From Astrocystis sublimbata (taxonomy: Eukaryota > Ascomycota > Sordariomycetes > Xylariales > Xylariaceae): 64,000 bases of DNA. A program made the translations under genes and the position numbers. Below the pieces are notes generated by a model that saw only the letters and a list, made by a program, of their open reading frames with translations, searched no databases and had not been told where the DNA came from. Location: the NCBI GenBank assembly GCA_022453515.1, contig JAJNNY010000027.1, positions 414,458-478,457 on the forward strand, in the 5' to 3' direction. Positions 27,195 through 40,044 of this stretch are shown here, one piece after another (the first letter of the stretch is position 1; every line of letters starts with the position of its first letter).

Positions 27195-27863
27195 CGTCCA
27201 AGAAATGCAAATGCAAAGATTTAGTGATTGAATGGGGTGGCGCGCGCAAACGTCTAGCCACTGGAGCGTCGAGCAACAATGAGTGAGTAACAGACTGCAG
27301 GGTCTTAGGTAAATAGGGAGACAAAATCAATCAACTGAGGGTATTCAAAGGAGCGGCAGAATCATCGCAAAACAGATGTGATCGGCGGGTGGCGTGGGTT
27401 GAATGAGACAGTTAGTTCAAGGTTCGGAGCAGGCGACAGTCGAACGATATGAATCCACCACCGTCTTTATGGCCCCAGGGCGTCTTGCTGTAGGGGTCCA
27501 ACTATCTTAATCAGATTCATACCTAGGTACATAGGTACATCCCTTCGTTTCGTCCATTAGCAAATCACGTGAAAGCTCTACCATTGCGGGGCAGAGCCAA
27601 GTGGGGGGCGCATCAGGTAGGTACCTAGCGAGGTAGCCTCCAGGTGCTGGCGGCGTGAGGCTGCGCGTCTGGAGCTGCCTGAGCTTGGCCGAGCTTGATG
27701 TAATCCGTATCCCAGCATTCAACCACACCACGACGAACGCCCCGAAGGTCATCACGGAGCGGCACCAGTTCACTTCTCACCAACGACGACGACTTCACCG
27801 TAGCGAGAGCTTCCCGACTTCTCCGCATATCCTTCGAGCCACACCTTCGCACAGTATTTCAGC
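27195..27863. promoter_or_regulatory. Divergent promoter ERV2/PRE3
   Basis: 669 bp between start codons, including CACGTG near 27567, CCTAGGTACATAGGTACAT near 27520 and CAGGTAGGTACCTAGC near 27614. No motif is proven functional. Confidence 0.5.
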
Positions 27864-28875
27864 ATGGAGTTCCCCACCACAGGCGTCTTGAACGAAGGTG
27901 CGGGCACCTCGACCTTTGGCTTGCCCCCTCCCGATGGACCAGACTGATGAGATTGTGGCTAGATGGCATCCATGTTGACATGGACAGACTGAAGAAGGGC
28001 GAGGTCAAGTAAGCGTGCGGACACTTCCTCGTTTCAGGGCAGCACTGACATCATTACAGCCTAGGTACTTCCATGTATGTGCGAACCCGACCCGGACACA
28101 GACGACTCTATCCCGAGCTTCTGAGCTGACGAAAGATAGTATGGCGGTAACTTTCAAGGACGGCGTTATCTTGGGTACGTCGGACCAGTCGACTGCTCAC
28201 CACACCTGTCATGGAATTCGTCACTAACACTGTCGAAACATCCAGGTGCCGACTCTAGAACGACGACCGGAGCCTACATTGCAAACCGAGTCACCGATAA
28301 GCTCACACGGGTAGCCGACACGATCTGGTGCTGCCGATCCGGCTCGGCTGCTGACACGCAAGCTGTTGCCGACATTGTACAGTACCAACTAGGCATGTTT
28401 GCTATGAGAAACGGCAAGCCCCCTACCACACAGACAGCTGCCGCCATCTTCCAGGAGATCTGCTACTCCAACAAAGACCGCTTAAGGTGCGTAGACCCCT
28501 AAAGATGAAGTCCAGCCAGGGACCCTTTTACGCCATACTCACACCGAGTGTCTTGACAGTGCGGGCCTTATCATCGCTGGCTGGGACGAGCGTCACGGTG
28601 GCCAGGTGTATGCAATCCCCTTAGGCGGTTCTCTCCACAAACAAGCCTACTCGATCGGAGGCTCAGGCTCAACATACATCTACGGTTACTGCGATGCGAA
28701 CTGGAAGGAGGGCATGGAGGAGGAGGATGCCGTGAACTTCGTCAAGGGTGCCCTACGTGAGGCCATCAAGTGGGATGGCAGCTCTGGCGGTGTCATCCGC
28801 ATGGTAGTCCTCACGGAGAAGGGCGCCGATCGTCACCTATACCTGCCGGACGAGGACTATAAGGTGAGGCATTAG
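27864..28875 (+). CDS. PRE3: 20S proteasome subunit beta-1 (caspase-like), PRE3
   Basis: Catalytic beta-1 subunit of the 20S core. Exons 27864-27897, 27963-28008, 28060-28074, 28140-28174, 28246-28486 and 28560-28875 give 228 aa. The propeptide ends at Gly29 and catalytic Thr30 follows ([14 protein letters not shown]). The conserved [23 protein letters not shown] and [17 protein letters not shown] segments follow, then [33 protein letters not shown] and [10 protein letters not shown]. Exon 3 is only 15 nt, and the catalytic Thr lies in it, so correct splicing of this exon decides whether the subunit is active. The gene is head-to-head with ERV2. Confidence 0.94.
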
Positions 28876-31800
28876 AGAAGGAAGGAGCATAGCAGAGCAG
28901 AACCGCAGAGGTGGTGGTGGACGCGCCCTGGCTTGTCCTCAAAATGACGCATCGGACATATGTATGATAGATTACAAGAATCCGATGTGTTCTTCATGAC
29001 AGCAGCCTCGGCGTCCCTTTCGCAATCGGCCAGTCAACTTCGCCCTCTGCTTGATCCTGCAGGTGCAATTCTTTCGCCATCTCGCTTTTCACTACTGTTA
29101 TTGGTGTATTTGTTGCAAAAATTAGTTTCTCATAACTAATCCTCGGCAATTAGTCTCCCGAGGATGATCGTCCCGGAGATATCGGTGCAACTTTGCAGTT
29201 GGTTTACCTGTAGATAAGAATGGTCTGCCCCCCTCGCCCCCCTCGCCCCCCTTTCCCCTTGCTGACCCTCCGCACCACGAATGGCTTGGCTGCATGAGCA
29301 CCGCGTACGCCATGGAGCGGTGAGCCACAACGTATGGCAAATTTACATCCAATCAACGTTTTCGACATCTAAGCGCTACATGCGATGTTAATTCGGGTAG
29401 GTGGGCAGAAATACCGATACCCAGGCACGAAGGTAGTTCCAACGTTCACGCCGACTACTGCTCTGCCTGCAAAATGGTTTGCTTTGAATGGTAGCTCAAA
29501 CTACCATGCTCAAAGACGAAAATATTATACACTTCATAATTAGTGCTGTCAACCAATGGTAAGACGACTGATTGCACTTCGCTATACTAGGTGGGGACTG
29601 CCAATGATATAGGTAAACAGCTGCTGGTACCAGAGTGCTGGGAGATCTATGTAAGCGCCAAGGCGGTTGTAGGAAGTTGTCGATGCTTTTGGGGGTTCCT
29701 GTCGTCGAACCTGGAGATTAGACCGAGTTCTATTCAAGATCACCAGCCAATGTTCGCTCTCGAGACGCCAGCCGGAGACGTGTAATAATGCGGCTGATAA
29801 AATGCCATCGACCTACATGTGACTGCTCACACAAGCAAATCAGAATACTAAGTGACCTATTGCCGAGCTTCCGCGATTTTAACACCACCTACCAACCTCG
29901 CCAACCCCTATGCTCACTTACTTTTTTGCGCCACATCTACCGGCATTGCCAGCCGTGATCATCTACCATACATACTGGTTCGAATCTAGTATAAACTCGG
30001 TGGCACAGATGACGCTTGCTTGGTGAAGATATTTTGGTACTACTGTGACTCGTAGGTTGTTGCCATTACGCTGATCTCAAAGACAGCAGTTGTACCATAC
30101 TGATCGCTCAACAAAAGCAGCCCGAAACCCTGAATATACATACTACATATGCGAGCCACTAGCGTACGTGGACACTACAGTCGACGGGTTCTGGACAGGA
30201 CCCTGAATAAGGTGTTGATCTATGGTGTGGATATGAGTATACACTATGAGCCTCGAAGATTCGGCTGGCCTTACTCACCTAGGTAGACCGAGTAGACAAA
30301 CCATCCTAGCCATCCTATATCGGTCCCATAATTACACTAATTCCAACCTGCGATAAAATTCGAGAGGCAACGCACACGTTCTACATACATAGTATGTTGA
30401 CTTCCTGGGTATAGTGTCATATAGTCACATTTTATCAACCCACGAAATGCAATATACCTACTTGATTGAGTAGGTACGCATGCACTTTTAGGTGTCTATT
30501 TCAGATCAATATTCAGCGAATGGCAACCAAAACGAGGCACTACCTCGGTGGGTATTTGTGCGTTACTGTACTTGTGGAAAAACCTGCGAGGCGGGCTCAA
30601 GCTTATTAGCGCAAACACGCAACCAGGATCAGGCTAGTATGTTGGTTTCTGGAGGATAAATGTTCACGCCACAGGCAGGCTCGGGCAGGCTCGACAGGCA
30701 GCAGAGAACCACGAGAAAGATGATCTGATTTTGGTGAGAATCATGTGGTATAGTCGTCCGCAAATGGGTACATCCAAGTAACTGATTACATGTATACATC
30801 GGGTTGGTTCATGTCTACAATGCAATAGAACTAGGGAATATTGAGGATTAATACACACACATAGGAACAGTAGTGAAAATAGCAACATCGGCACTTCCGT
30901 ACCTAGCGGAAGAGGACTTATGGGTGCGAATGTTGTCAGGCGTCCATAGTTGCGGCCCCTCGATAGCTTCGACGTCACCGCTAGTCAGTGCATCGCCGGT
31001 ATAGGCCCTTTTGGCGTGGTGCAGGGATGCATGTATGTATGTACATACACACACATAATGATACTACACATACTGCAGCTAGGCTTACCTTAATCTAGAA
31101 ATGGACGCGCAAGGCACAAGGATTGAGAATAGTCCCAAGTAATTCTAAGGCTATCCGTCCACATCACAAAAAGCCATCTACTTATTCCCTAGAATCATCC
31201 ACGTGGGCCACGAATCGTGGATCATGATAGTGAGAGTCAGGAATGAGATTCCACCATGTCAAAGCAAAGCGAAATGTAATTAATAGCATTATGCCCAAGA
31301 CAAGTAGACGATGAGCATAGCACGTTCATCATTTGGCGAAGAACGCCTAGTTGCCTAGGTTCTGGCTAGGGTCGACAACTAATGCCGGGATAGGGCCTAT
31401 TGACAGCTTATTATAGGCCATTTCTGGAAACACGTGCGGGCACTCACAGCCCGAAGTGGACATTGGGATCTCGAAAGGCGTTATGCTTTGGCGATCTGGC
31501 GGGCTAGGTAAGCGTCTGGACTGTGTCTTGAACTCCTTTCCCGTAGGCTTTGCCTCGACGGAGACGGAGGCGAGGAGGGAGACATCAGAGGGAAGCTTGA
31601 ATCAAGACCCGGGCTCGTCAGCGGCTCAGGACCACGTCAACAGGTGTATGTATCCAGTTTCTGTGCTTCCCAACACACCCCTTTTGCCCCTCCAAGCCTC
31701 CAACTATGACCGCAACGCGCTTTGCGGGCCACCCCCAGCCTTCGGTTCAGGCTTCCTGTGTGTGTGTACTACCTATAGTCTATGCGTAAGTTTGGCCCCC

Positions 31801-34155
31801 AACATCAACACCGAAGGGTTTTTGGAGTTGGTTGTCTCCTTTGGTTATATCGGCTGCTTTCTTGTCCTTCCTCGTTCCCGTCTTCGACCCAACCGTGTCA
31901 TGCTTGGCGATTAGACAATGATCATTGTTGCATGTTCGACCAAGAGAGTGTTTTGTTGTAGCGGTTGCTGGCGTCGCCGGTTCTTATTCGTCCTCGGTGA
32001 CGGCACACGATAAGGAGAAGCGCATGCTCGACCAGACGAGCCAGGTCGAACCAGGCCGTATAAAGGAGGGATCTTGGTACATCGTTTGCCGCCGATAGGA
32101 TTAGCTGGGCCTGTCCCATATCCATGTACATACATGACATAACTGCGCCTCACAGCCAGGCTCGCGCTAAAGGGCGCAAACCTGTTGTCGTATGCTCGCT
32201 ACCGATCCATTTCATCGTCCAGTGCGCTCGCTCTTTGCCCCTTCTCGCCCCCTACTCTGTACTACTATGCATTTCTTCTCGTTGCGGCTGCGTGAATATT
32301 GGTAATCGTGGTCAAGACGCCAAGGGTGTGGTTTGGTGTTAGAATCGACGATATATACCAGAAACCCTGCCTAATCACGTCTCTGCCCAAGCGGCGGGAG
32401 GAAGTCTCTCGAGAGTAGGTCAGCATCTAATCTGAGGCTGGAAAGGTGCGTGTTGTTGACAAGGGCCAGCCCCTTCGCGTTGAGCTAAGGCATTGTTAGG
32501 TATACCCTAGCAGGCTGTACCTTTAGCTAGGTACTTGGTGTGTCTACCACAGTGACTAAAGTACCTAAGGAGGTGCCCACTGGGGAGGTATCTTTAGGTA
32601 TCGGGTAGATACCGAAGTACCTCCAGACTGCTTGCTAGTGGCCAGCTCCTGCTGCCAGTGAGCGCTGTTAGCAGTCGACAGGAGAGGGAGGAGAGACAGC
32701 CCTGGCCCTGGCCCTTGGCTCAACAGATACTTCAGGCACCCGCACCGCATCCCTGCCCACCTGCACCCACACTCCTCGCCTTCAGGCTTCATTCAGCAGC
32801 ACCCGACGCTGGAGCTTCTGCGAGCTTGTTCCCGCCGCCGCCGCGCCACCACTTGCTGCAAACCAAATCCGCTCGACCACACGGGCACACCCCCCCAGGC
32901 AGCTCAACCTACCTACCCGTTCCTCCTTCTCACCCAACCCGCGATCCCCTCGAGACGAAGTCCTGTCCAGTTGGAATCCCATCAATAACCCGCCTACCGA
33001 CGACATCATTTCCCGACGTCGTCTGGCACGGCGAGTCACACGCATCCCCTGTGTCGACGTTTCTCACCCACCCGGTACATGCAGACGCGACTCCTCCCCG
33101 CCTGCGCTGTGTTGTCATTGATCCGTCAATCGAGACCCGAGACCTGGAATATTGGCAGGGTCCCCGTTTGACGCAGAAGCGACTATTCTTTCCGCCGCCT
33201 CTGCCAACCCTCTCGCGCGAGGTCACTTTTCTTGTTCACTCATACGCACTGACTTCACTGTCTCTGCGCCGTGTCTGTGTCCGTGTCTGTGTCTGAGTCC
33301 AGTCTTGGAATAATAGATTGGCTACAGTATCGGACCTGCGCCGATTGTCTCCATCGGCACTGGCTGCGAGAAGCGAACCTGCAAAACACGGTCGCCCGCC
33401 TTGTCAGAACCTCCGTACATACATCATCCCCTACCTTTGGTAAGCCGCCCCAATGTCTTCTCTCTTCGCCTCTCGTTCTCTTTCTTTCCCCTTTGTCATG
33501 CACCGTCGCCGTCAAACGGACTCGCATTCTCCGCTTTGGTTTTTATATCCAGACTCGTGTCGCTGGAGTTGTTGCTATCTTTCCTTCCCGTCTGTGGTGC
33601 TGCCGTCCCAAGTGCATGCAAGCGAGAATGCTGGGCCATGGTAATTTGAAATTGCGGTTGCGTCGCTGTGGCGACCTGCAGCCCAGCCATGCATATGGCC
33701 GATATAGCCAGCAACCGGCGATGTGAGGACAAAAGACGAAAAACGCCAGCAGCTATCAACACTGTCATCCATCGTCGCTGGCTCGTGGTAAATGATGATT
33801 GCCGGCCAACGAGGAACATGGCTTGCGACCGCATTATCTAGAGGGATGCCCAATATTCTTGGTGTCACGCACCCTAGGTGTTGCAATGACCGCGACTTAA
33901 TGTCGTTCTGGCTCAGTCGCGAGACAAGGCGGCTTCGCAGCATTCTGCTCACTCTTGCATCTTGTGTCTGTGTGGCTACCTCTTAGCTGCTGAGCTGCTG
34001 AGCGGCTGCCCAACCTCGGACTTGAGCCGCAGACCCCTATTCGCTCGTCCTTGCACCGCGCAGAATGAATTATACCCACTAGGTACTAACGTTGGAATTG
34101 CTGTGTCCAGATCCTTAATATATTCCCTCCACCAGTTATAATCAGGAACGGTGCT
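28876..34155. other. 5.3-kb gene-poor region upstream of PHO80
   Basis: No frame shows domains or spliced conservation. Seen: a (CCCCCTCGC)-like tandem near 29228, many TAGGTACCT-type words (30280, 30470, 32520-32620) and a GTGTCT hexamer run near 33268-33296. A pyrimidine-rich stretch (32650-33300) could be the PHO80 leader with upstream ATGs. It may hide non-coding RNA; nothing proves it. Confidence 0.45.
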
Positions 34156-35634
34156 ATGGCGGCACTCGTCAATGACTTCGTCTCGGATCGCTCACGATTC
34201 CACAGCATGATAGCGCCAGGGTTACAGCACGAACATTCTCACTCTCGCGACCCCTCTTATCGTTCGGAATATTCTAGTCGCCCACTCGAAAGACGCTCAT
34301 CGAGAACTCGATCGCCAGTGGCATCAACGTATCACCGATCTTCGGCTCCCGCTGCGACTCCACCCAAACGGCCCAAGGATCCGGTTGAAGCCGTTACCGG
34401 GCAAAAGCAACTACCTTCTACGGACGGCTCCTCACGACTACCCACTCCACCTGATTCGTCGTCATCAAACCCGCCTTCCCCCCGTCAAACGACCCGGGCC
34501 GCCAAGACCTTTGCGAGCTACATGGCACCAAATACACAGGAATCTGCGCCTGAAGTCGCCTCAACGCGACAGCAACCGTCCCCCGAGTCCAACCAATCCA
34601 ACTCCCCTATAACAGCATCCCCGGCCTATGACGCATCTGCCCCTCAGCGAGGTCATACTATAGTTGTCCGTGACCTGGCCCACATACAGAGCCTTGCGAG
34701 GGCCGATCTTATGAATGGTGGCAATGGCCCCGGGATACTCAATGACCCGCCCCTGCAGGCTATGAAGTATGAAATAAGTGGCATGCCTATTGGAGACATT
34801 ATTGAAATGGTGGCTGCCCTCTTGACCAAGATCACGACCACGAACGATTTACAACACGACGCATTACACAGGAATGCGGCACACCAACAGACTGCCGCCA
34901 ATCATAACAACGATGGCTCTTCGATGAGTCCACTAAGCAGCTCTGTATTAGCTTTCCACGGGAAAAATGTCCCCGCCATCACAATCCTCAGCTACCTTAC
35001 CAGAATCCACAAGTACTGCCCAACAACATACGAGGTCTTCCTGAGCTTGCTTGTCTATTTTGACAGAATGACGGAGCGTGTCAACAATCTAGTAATGGAA
35101 GCTGAGGAGTCGAGGCGGCGAGAACAGGCTCAGCACCCACCGCATTCGCATACTGCTACAAGCGACGCCGTTCCTGCCAAGAAACAGGACACCGAGATGC
35201 GGGACCCAATCAGCGATGAGACAGACCTCGACCTTGTTGATGATGACGAGAAGGAGGCAACAGACAAGACGGAGCTGGCGACGTCCCCCGCTACCTACTT
35301 CGTCGTAGATAGCTTCAACATTCATCGCTTGATCATTGCCGGGGTCACCTGCGCAAGCAAGTTCTTCTCTGATGTTTTCTACACCAACTCTCGTTACGCT
35401 AAGGTATGTTATTGAGTTGGTACTCCCCACGAAGGCCAAGTAACTAATTCGTATCAGGTCGGCGGGCTACCTCTTGCTGAGCTTAACCATCTCGAACTGC
35501 AGTTCCTTCTTCTCAACGACTTCCGCTTGTGTGTGCCAGTTGAGGATTTGGAAGCCTATGCCACTATGCTCGTCGAATTCTACGCCCGTGAAGTTGTCGC
35601 TCAACGTTCACGCCCCACGGCTGCAACAGAGTAA
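34156..35634 (+). CDS. PHO80: PHO80/PREG-type cyclin of the PHO85 kinase
   Basis: Cyclin partner of the Pho85 CDK, expected to hold the phosphate-regulon activator inactive when phosphate is ample. Exons 34156-35403 and 35458-35634 give 474 aa. The first 260 residues are Ser/Pro-rich and probably disordered. The cyclin box starts at FHGKNVPAITILSYLTRIHKYCP and continues with EVFLSLLVYFDRM. It is interrupted by an acidic insert (DLDLVDDDEKEATDKTE) and resumes at FNIHRLIIAGVTCASKFFSD and VFYTNSRYAKVGG. The last part, in exon 2, is LAELNHLELQFLLLNDFRL. The long N-terminal extension and acidic insert resemble Neurospora preg more than yeast Pho80. A long gene-free region lies upstream. Confidence 0.9.
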
Positions 35635-36723
35635 CCTAGTTACGAGATCGGTAGACGCGACACACGACATTAATACATAGACCCCCCCTGCAACGTCTTT
35701 CACATTCGATAACCTCATTAATCGTACCTAATAACACATACACATCGCCCTATGCTGCTTTAGACTCGTCACGAAGCAGGGCGAGACGAGGCACGGAATT
35801 GTATGGTCTGGCAGAATGGACACACTGGCTTTCTCTTATTGGAAGTAGAACTTATGATCTCAGATACCTGCACTTAGACTGGACCAGCGGTGGACATTCA
35901 CGGCGCAGATGATTGGTGGCGATATAATTGTAGACACGTCTTCGGTTTTGTTTGATACCCGGATAGAATTTCCTTTCGGGGCTGGAAATTTACATTTTTA
36001 CAATACAACGGTCCCTTTTTTCTCTCTTAACCTGACCTCGAATCTGTGTTTTCACATGTAGGGCCTTGGGAATCAGGTGTTCCTGCACCATGCAATGAAG
36101 ATTTGAATATGTGAATTCAGTTATTGGTACAAGGCGCGATTGATCTGTCTCGAAAAGGCGTATCTCGACAGTCGAGGCGGTTGGTCAATGAGTCACAATA
36201 ACTGTAACTGGTGTTTGTTTGTGTTTGTTTCCCCCCCTTTAGCTGGCCGGGTTGTATTAGGTGTTCAATCAGTATTCCATCAAGTGTTTACCACGTAAAT
36301 GTGCAATAAATGTAGAACGCGATACTTGCGCTTAAGTTTGTGGGCATACATAATACGTAATAAATAAATTACATCGTTACCTTTGATACAATGGAAATTA
36401 GCAGGACCCTACGTGCATATATCTCACATGAGTGAGTAGAAGAATAATAAGGTAATGACGACGGGCTCAGAGGCCGGTCCCCGCTCGGGCGGCGCCTCTG
36501 TTAGCTAAATACCATTGGTTTTCTGCATATATCTATCAAATTCGGATGTATCCATCGGGATGTTGCACTTATCAAGTGAGTCAGCTTAAGTTGAGGTCGG
36601 GTCCACGAGTGTCACGGTAAGGTACCTGGACCCTCACCTCACGATAGCGCCTTCAGCTGGGGACGATTGCTGTTGGTGTTTTTGCTTCTTTTGATCATTT
36701 TGCTGGTAAGTTGGCGACAGACC
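35635..36723. other. Intergenic region
   Basis: 3' flank of PHO80 and upstream region of the FMO gene; T-rich and A+T-rich stretches near 36000 and 36350; no supported gene. Confidence 0.5.
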
Positions 36724-39152
36724 ATGGCAAAAAGTGTCTGTGTAGTCGGCAAGTAACAATCAATTTCTTTCCCAAGGCTGTCTGTCCCATTCCTGCTAAT
36801 GAAATCGCTCAGGTGCTGGGCCATCGGGTCTGGTAGCGGCCAAGACCCTTCTGCATGATGCTGCACCGGGCTCATTCAAGGTCACCATATTCGACTCGCA
36901 ACAGCGGATAGGGGGCCTTTGGCCTGCGCATAAGAACGACACCGCTGGTCTTGTTCATCCTCTGATGGTAGCGAATCAGAGCAAGCACACTGTTCAGTTT
37001 AGCGACTTCGCCTGGCGAGACTCTGACCCGGACTTCCCTAAAGCATGGCAAATCGGTCACTACTTGGAGCGCTACTCAAAGGAGTACGGGGGCGCCGACA
37101 TACGTTTAGGCCATAAAGTAGTCAAGACAGAACTACAGGATGGCGGCTCTTGGGAGGTACAAACGGAGTCGGACAAAGGGCTGGAGACCATGACATTCGA
37201 CTACCTGTTGGTGACCACTGGCTTTTTTGGAAGCCCACTGTGGCCAAAAGGTATACCTCGAGAAGGAGAGGTACCGATCATTCACAGCAGCAAATATCGG
37301 GAAATAGACAGCCTCTTATCAGGCTCTCGGGGTACTAGTGATAAGATCCTCATTGTTGGCGGACAGATGTCCGGCGTTGAAATTGCCAACACGATCGCGA
37401 CACACCTATCCTCTCTGATACATTCGCCTGGGAAGACGGCAATCGAGAATGCCGAACGATTTACTATCCATCATGTGGTACAGCGTCCAGTCTGGACAGT
37501 TCCTCTTCATACAACAGCTAATGTAGGTTATCCCTCTTCACTCAACTGCGAGTATATGCTTAAATGAGGAGCAGCCCGAGGCCCCAGCGCCTCCTTTCTT
37601 GCCCTGCGATCTGCCCTCGTACAACCTCGCGATACGACCCCGTCCCTTCACAAATACCCAAGGACATCTTAGCCTCGAAGCGGCACGAAAATTCAATTCA
37701 ATCTACCAGACTGTAGTCGGCACTGATCAATCCGTCTTCTCGCCGGAGACCAAGATCGCTGGGGAACTGCTTGACGAACCACCTTTCCTCGCTGTCGGCA
37801 GCCAGTACATGGATTTCGTGCGGTCTAGACTTATCAAGTTGGTGAGAGGCCGACTGATAAAATTTGGAGGAACGGTAGCTACAGTGTCAACGAATAACAG
37901 CGAAGTATCGATCCCAGGTGTTGCAGCTGTAATTGTCGCAACAGGATTCGATCCAACTCCGTCAATTTCCTTCTTGCCATCCTCTATTTTGGAGGCACTC
38001 TCTCACTCTCCAGCCCATCCCAACCTACCTGTTGCGTTAGCTTTCCATGGGACACACCACCCAACTCTACCGACGCTCGGTTTTGTCGGCTTCTATAGAT
38101 CACCTTATTGGGGTATCATGGAAATGCAAGCCCGCTTCGTGACGCGTCTTTTCCAGGAACACGCGGAAGGAACGATTTCCCTTCGTTCCCCATCGTTCGA
38201 AGCTGCGCTCGCAAACGACGATAGTGTACAACGCACGCTTTCTCTTCGGGTTGATCCACGATGCTCCCAATTTCCAATGGGTGACTATGCATTCCTAATG
38301 CAGGAGTTTGCGACAGCATTAGATTTACCGATATCATCGCCATTTGGAACAACACCTTCTCTCGCCAATGGTCGTCCGATGGATATTCTTACGCCGGCGC
38401 GGTATATCAGTCCAGGGGCCTCGGATGCTCAGCGCGCGCAAGCCGCGAGGAGCTTGGAGTCTACACATAGTACTGCCGTCGCAGGTCTCACTGGTCGCTC
38501 ATACATAGCAGGTGCAATATTCCGCTCACTGCTCGGGGAGTGGGACTTAGACCGCGAACTTGTGTCAAAGTTACCAAGTCACCCTTCAGGGCGGTTTGTA
38601 GGCACGGCAAAGTTTTTTCTGCGAAGCGGCACGGCGGACGGGCGTGAGCACAAGTTCTCAAATAACTCCAAGGACGACTCTGACGTGGGCCTCGAATACC
38701 TATACATCGAGGACGGCGAGTTCATGGCAGCAGGCACTCAAATGCGCTTTCGAGCTACGCGACGCTATGTCTGGCGGTATGACGAGGCCAGTGATAGGCT
38801 CAGCGTCTGGTTCGCGCGTACAGATGACCAGTCGAGAGCTGACTACTTGTTTCACGAGCTTGAGTTCATTCCCCCGCCGTCTCTGACAGGCGATGTTGGA
38901 AATGTAGAACAAACCCGTATCGTTGCGAACAACAAGCAAGAAAAACTGAAGCAGCTCAGTGGTGACGATGACGGCTGGCGCGCCAAAGCCAGCCACCTCT
39001 GTATTGAAGATCTATATGACGTTCACTACGAATTCGAGTTCAAGGCTGTGAACCTTCGGGAGTGGAAGCTCGGATACTCGGTACATGGACCGAAGAAGGA
39101 TTATACCATCAACGGTACTTACAGAAGAAAGTCCGTGGCGACACAGCTATGA
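36724..39152 (+). CDS. FMO-like FAD/NAD(P) oxidoreductase fused to a DUF6314 domain
   Basis: Exons 36724-36748, 36813-37522 and 37575-39152 give 770 aa. The first 25-nt exon ends in GTAGTCG and is followed by GCAAGT, so intron 1 is a GC-AG intron (branch TGCTAATG). This splice completes the FAD-binding VCVVGAGPSGLVAAK. A flavin monooxygenase-like body follows with GGLWPAHKND, YLLVTTGFFGSP, a second Rossmann motif ILIVGGQMSGVEIAN and ATGFDPTPS. From about residue 560 the chain matches the DUF6314 layout: GRFVGTAKFFLRSG, LEYLYIEDGEF, TRRYVWRYDE, YLFHELEF, ASHLCIEDLYDVHYEF, ending with LGYSVHGPKKDYTINGTY. Substrate unknown. The fusion occurs in other fungi as far as I recall. Confidence 0.85.
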
Positions 39153-40044
39153 ACAGTCTCAGTCTGCAGAAATCCCCGTGCATGAAATGGCGGTTTAGTA
39201 GACATGGACTGGTTCATATCAATTGACAGGGAATCAAGTACCGTGGATCCATTATCTTATTGAACTCGCCTCCCCACTAAGTTCGTCGCGAGGTAACATG
39301 GCATGGCATTGACCCTCTATGTTCGTCGTTATTCCCATGCGGGGAAGATCGTGAGGGGCATTATTGATTCGAGCGCGGGGTGATGCAGGTTTATTGGAGT
39401 CCTTAACTTACATGGTTCGATCGCCAGTTCTATCATCATATAACGGATATCCCCGAATCTCAATACTTTTTGCTTCACCGTTTTAATCTCGCATCTTCCT
39501 TTGGTGAATTATCTGATAACAACATCGGTCTATTTTGCCCATTGCTTCGTACTCAACTTACCCTTACGACAATCATCTCAAGAAGACTTTAGTTACACTT
39601 GTGTACTGGGGAGACAAACGATGTCGTGAACGGTGTCACTGAAGCATAGCTCCTACCGATGCCTACTCGACAAGCATTCGCTTATGCACATGTGGATCTG
39701 CAAGGTAGTCCGAGATCACACTCGATCAGGAAGGTCGCTCCAATACACACACTGACCGACTAATGGGTAGTTACTAGTCGCTTCTCTATCATCGCTATGA
39801 TCTCGGATACAACGTCATGTCTTATTCCCCTGGTTCCCGTGTTGTCATTCTGCAGAATCGGGGGTAGCTTTCGTATTGGAGTAGTCGTGGGGTATGTTTA
39901 TTGGCCTTGTGAAGTGCTTGTAGGTAGAGGTCTCACTCGGTTTCAGACATGTATAAATTGAAGATGCCTTGGTGAGTGCGTCTCAATTTTCCTTGACTTC
40001 TACAGCTTCGATGGTGCAACATTCAAAGATTTACGAGGTTCACG
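39153..40044. other. Intergenic region
   Basis: No coding signal; upstream region of the peptidase gene. Confidence 0.5.

Noticed and set aside
29977..29986. GGTTCGAATC resembling a tRNA B box
   Set aside because: No matching A box, acceptor stem or cloverleaf around it.
31456..31914. 152-codon open frame
   Set aside because: No recognisable protein features and no flanking splice structure.
32658..33296. 212-codon open frame upstream of PHO80
   Set aside because: Pro/Ser/Thr-rich translation of pyrimidine-rich DNA, no domain or spliced continuation; more likely leader or promoter.
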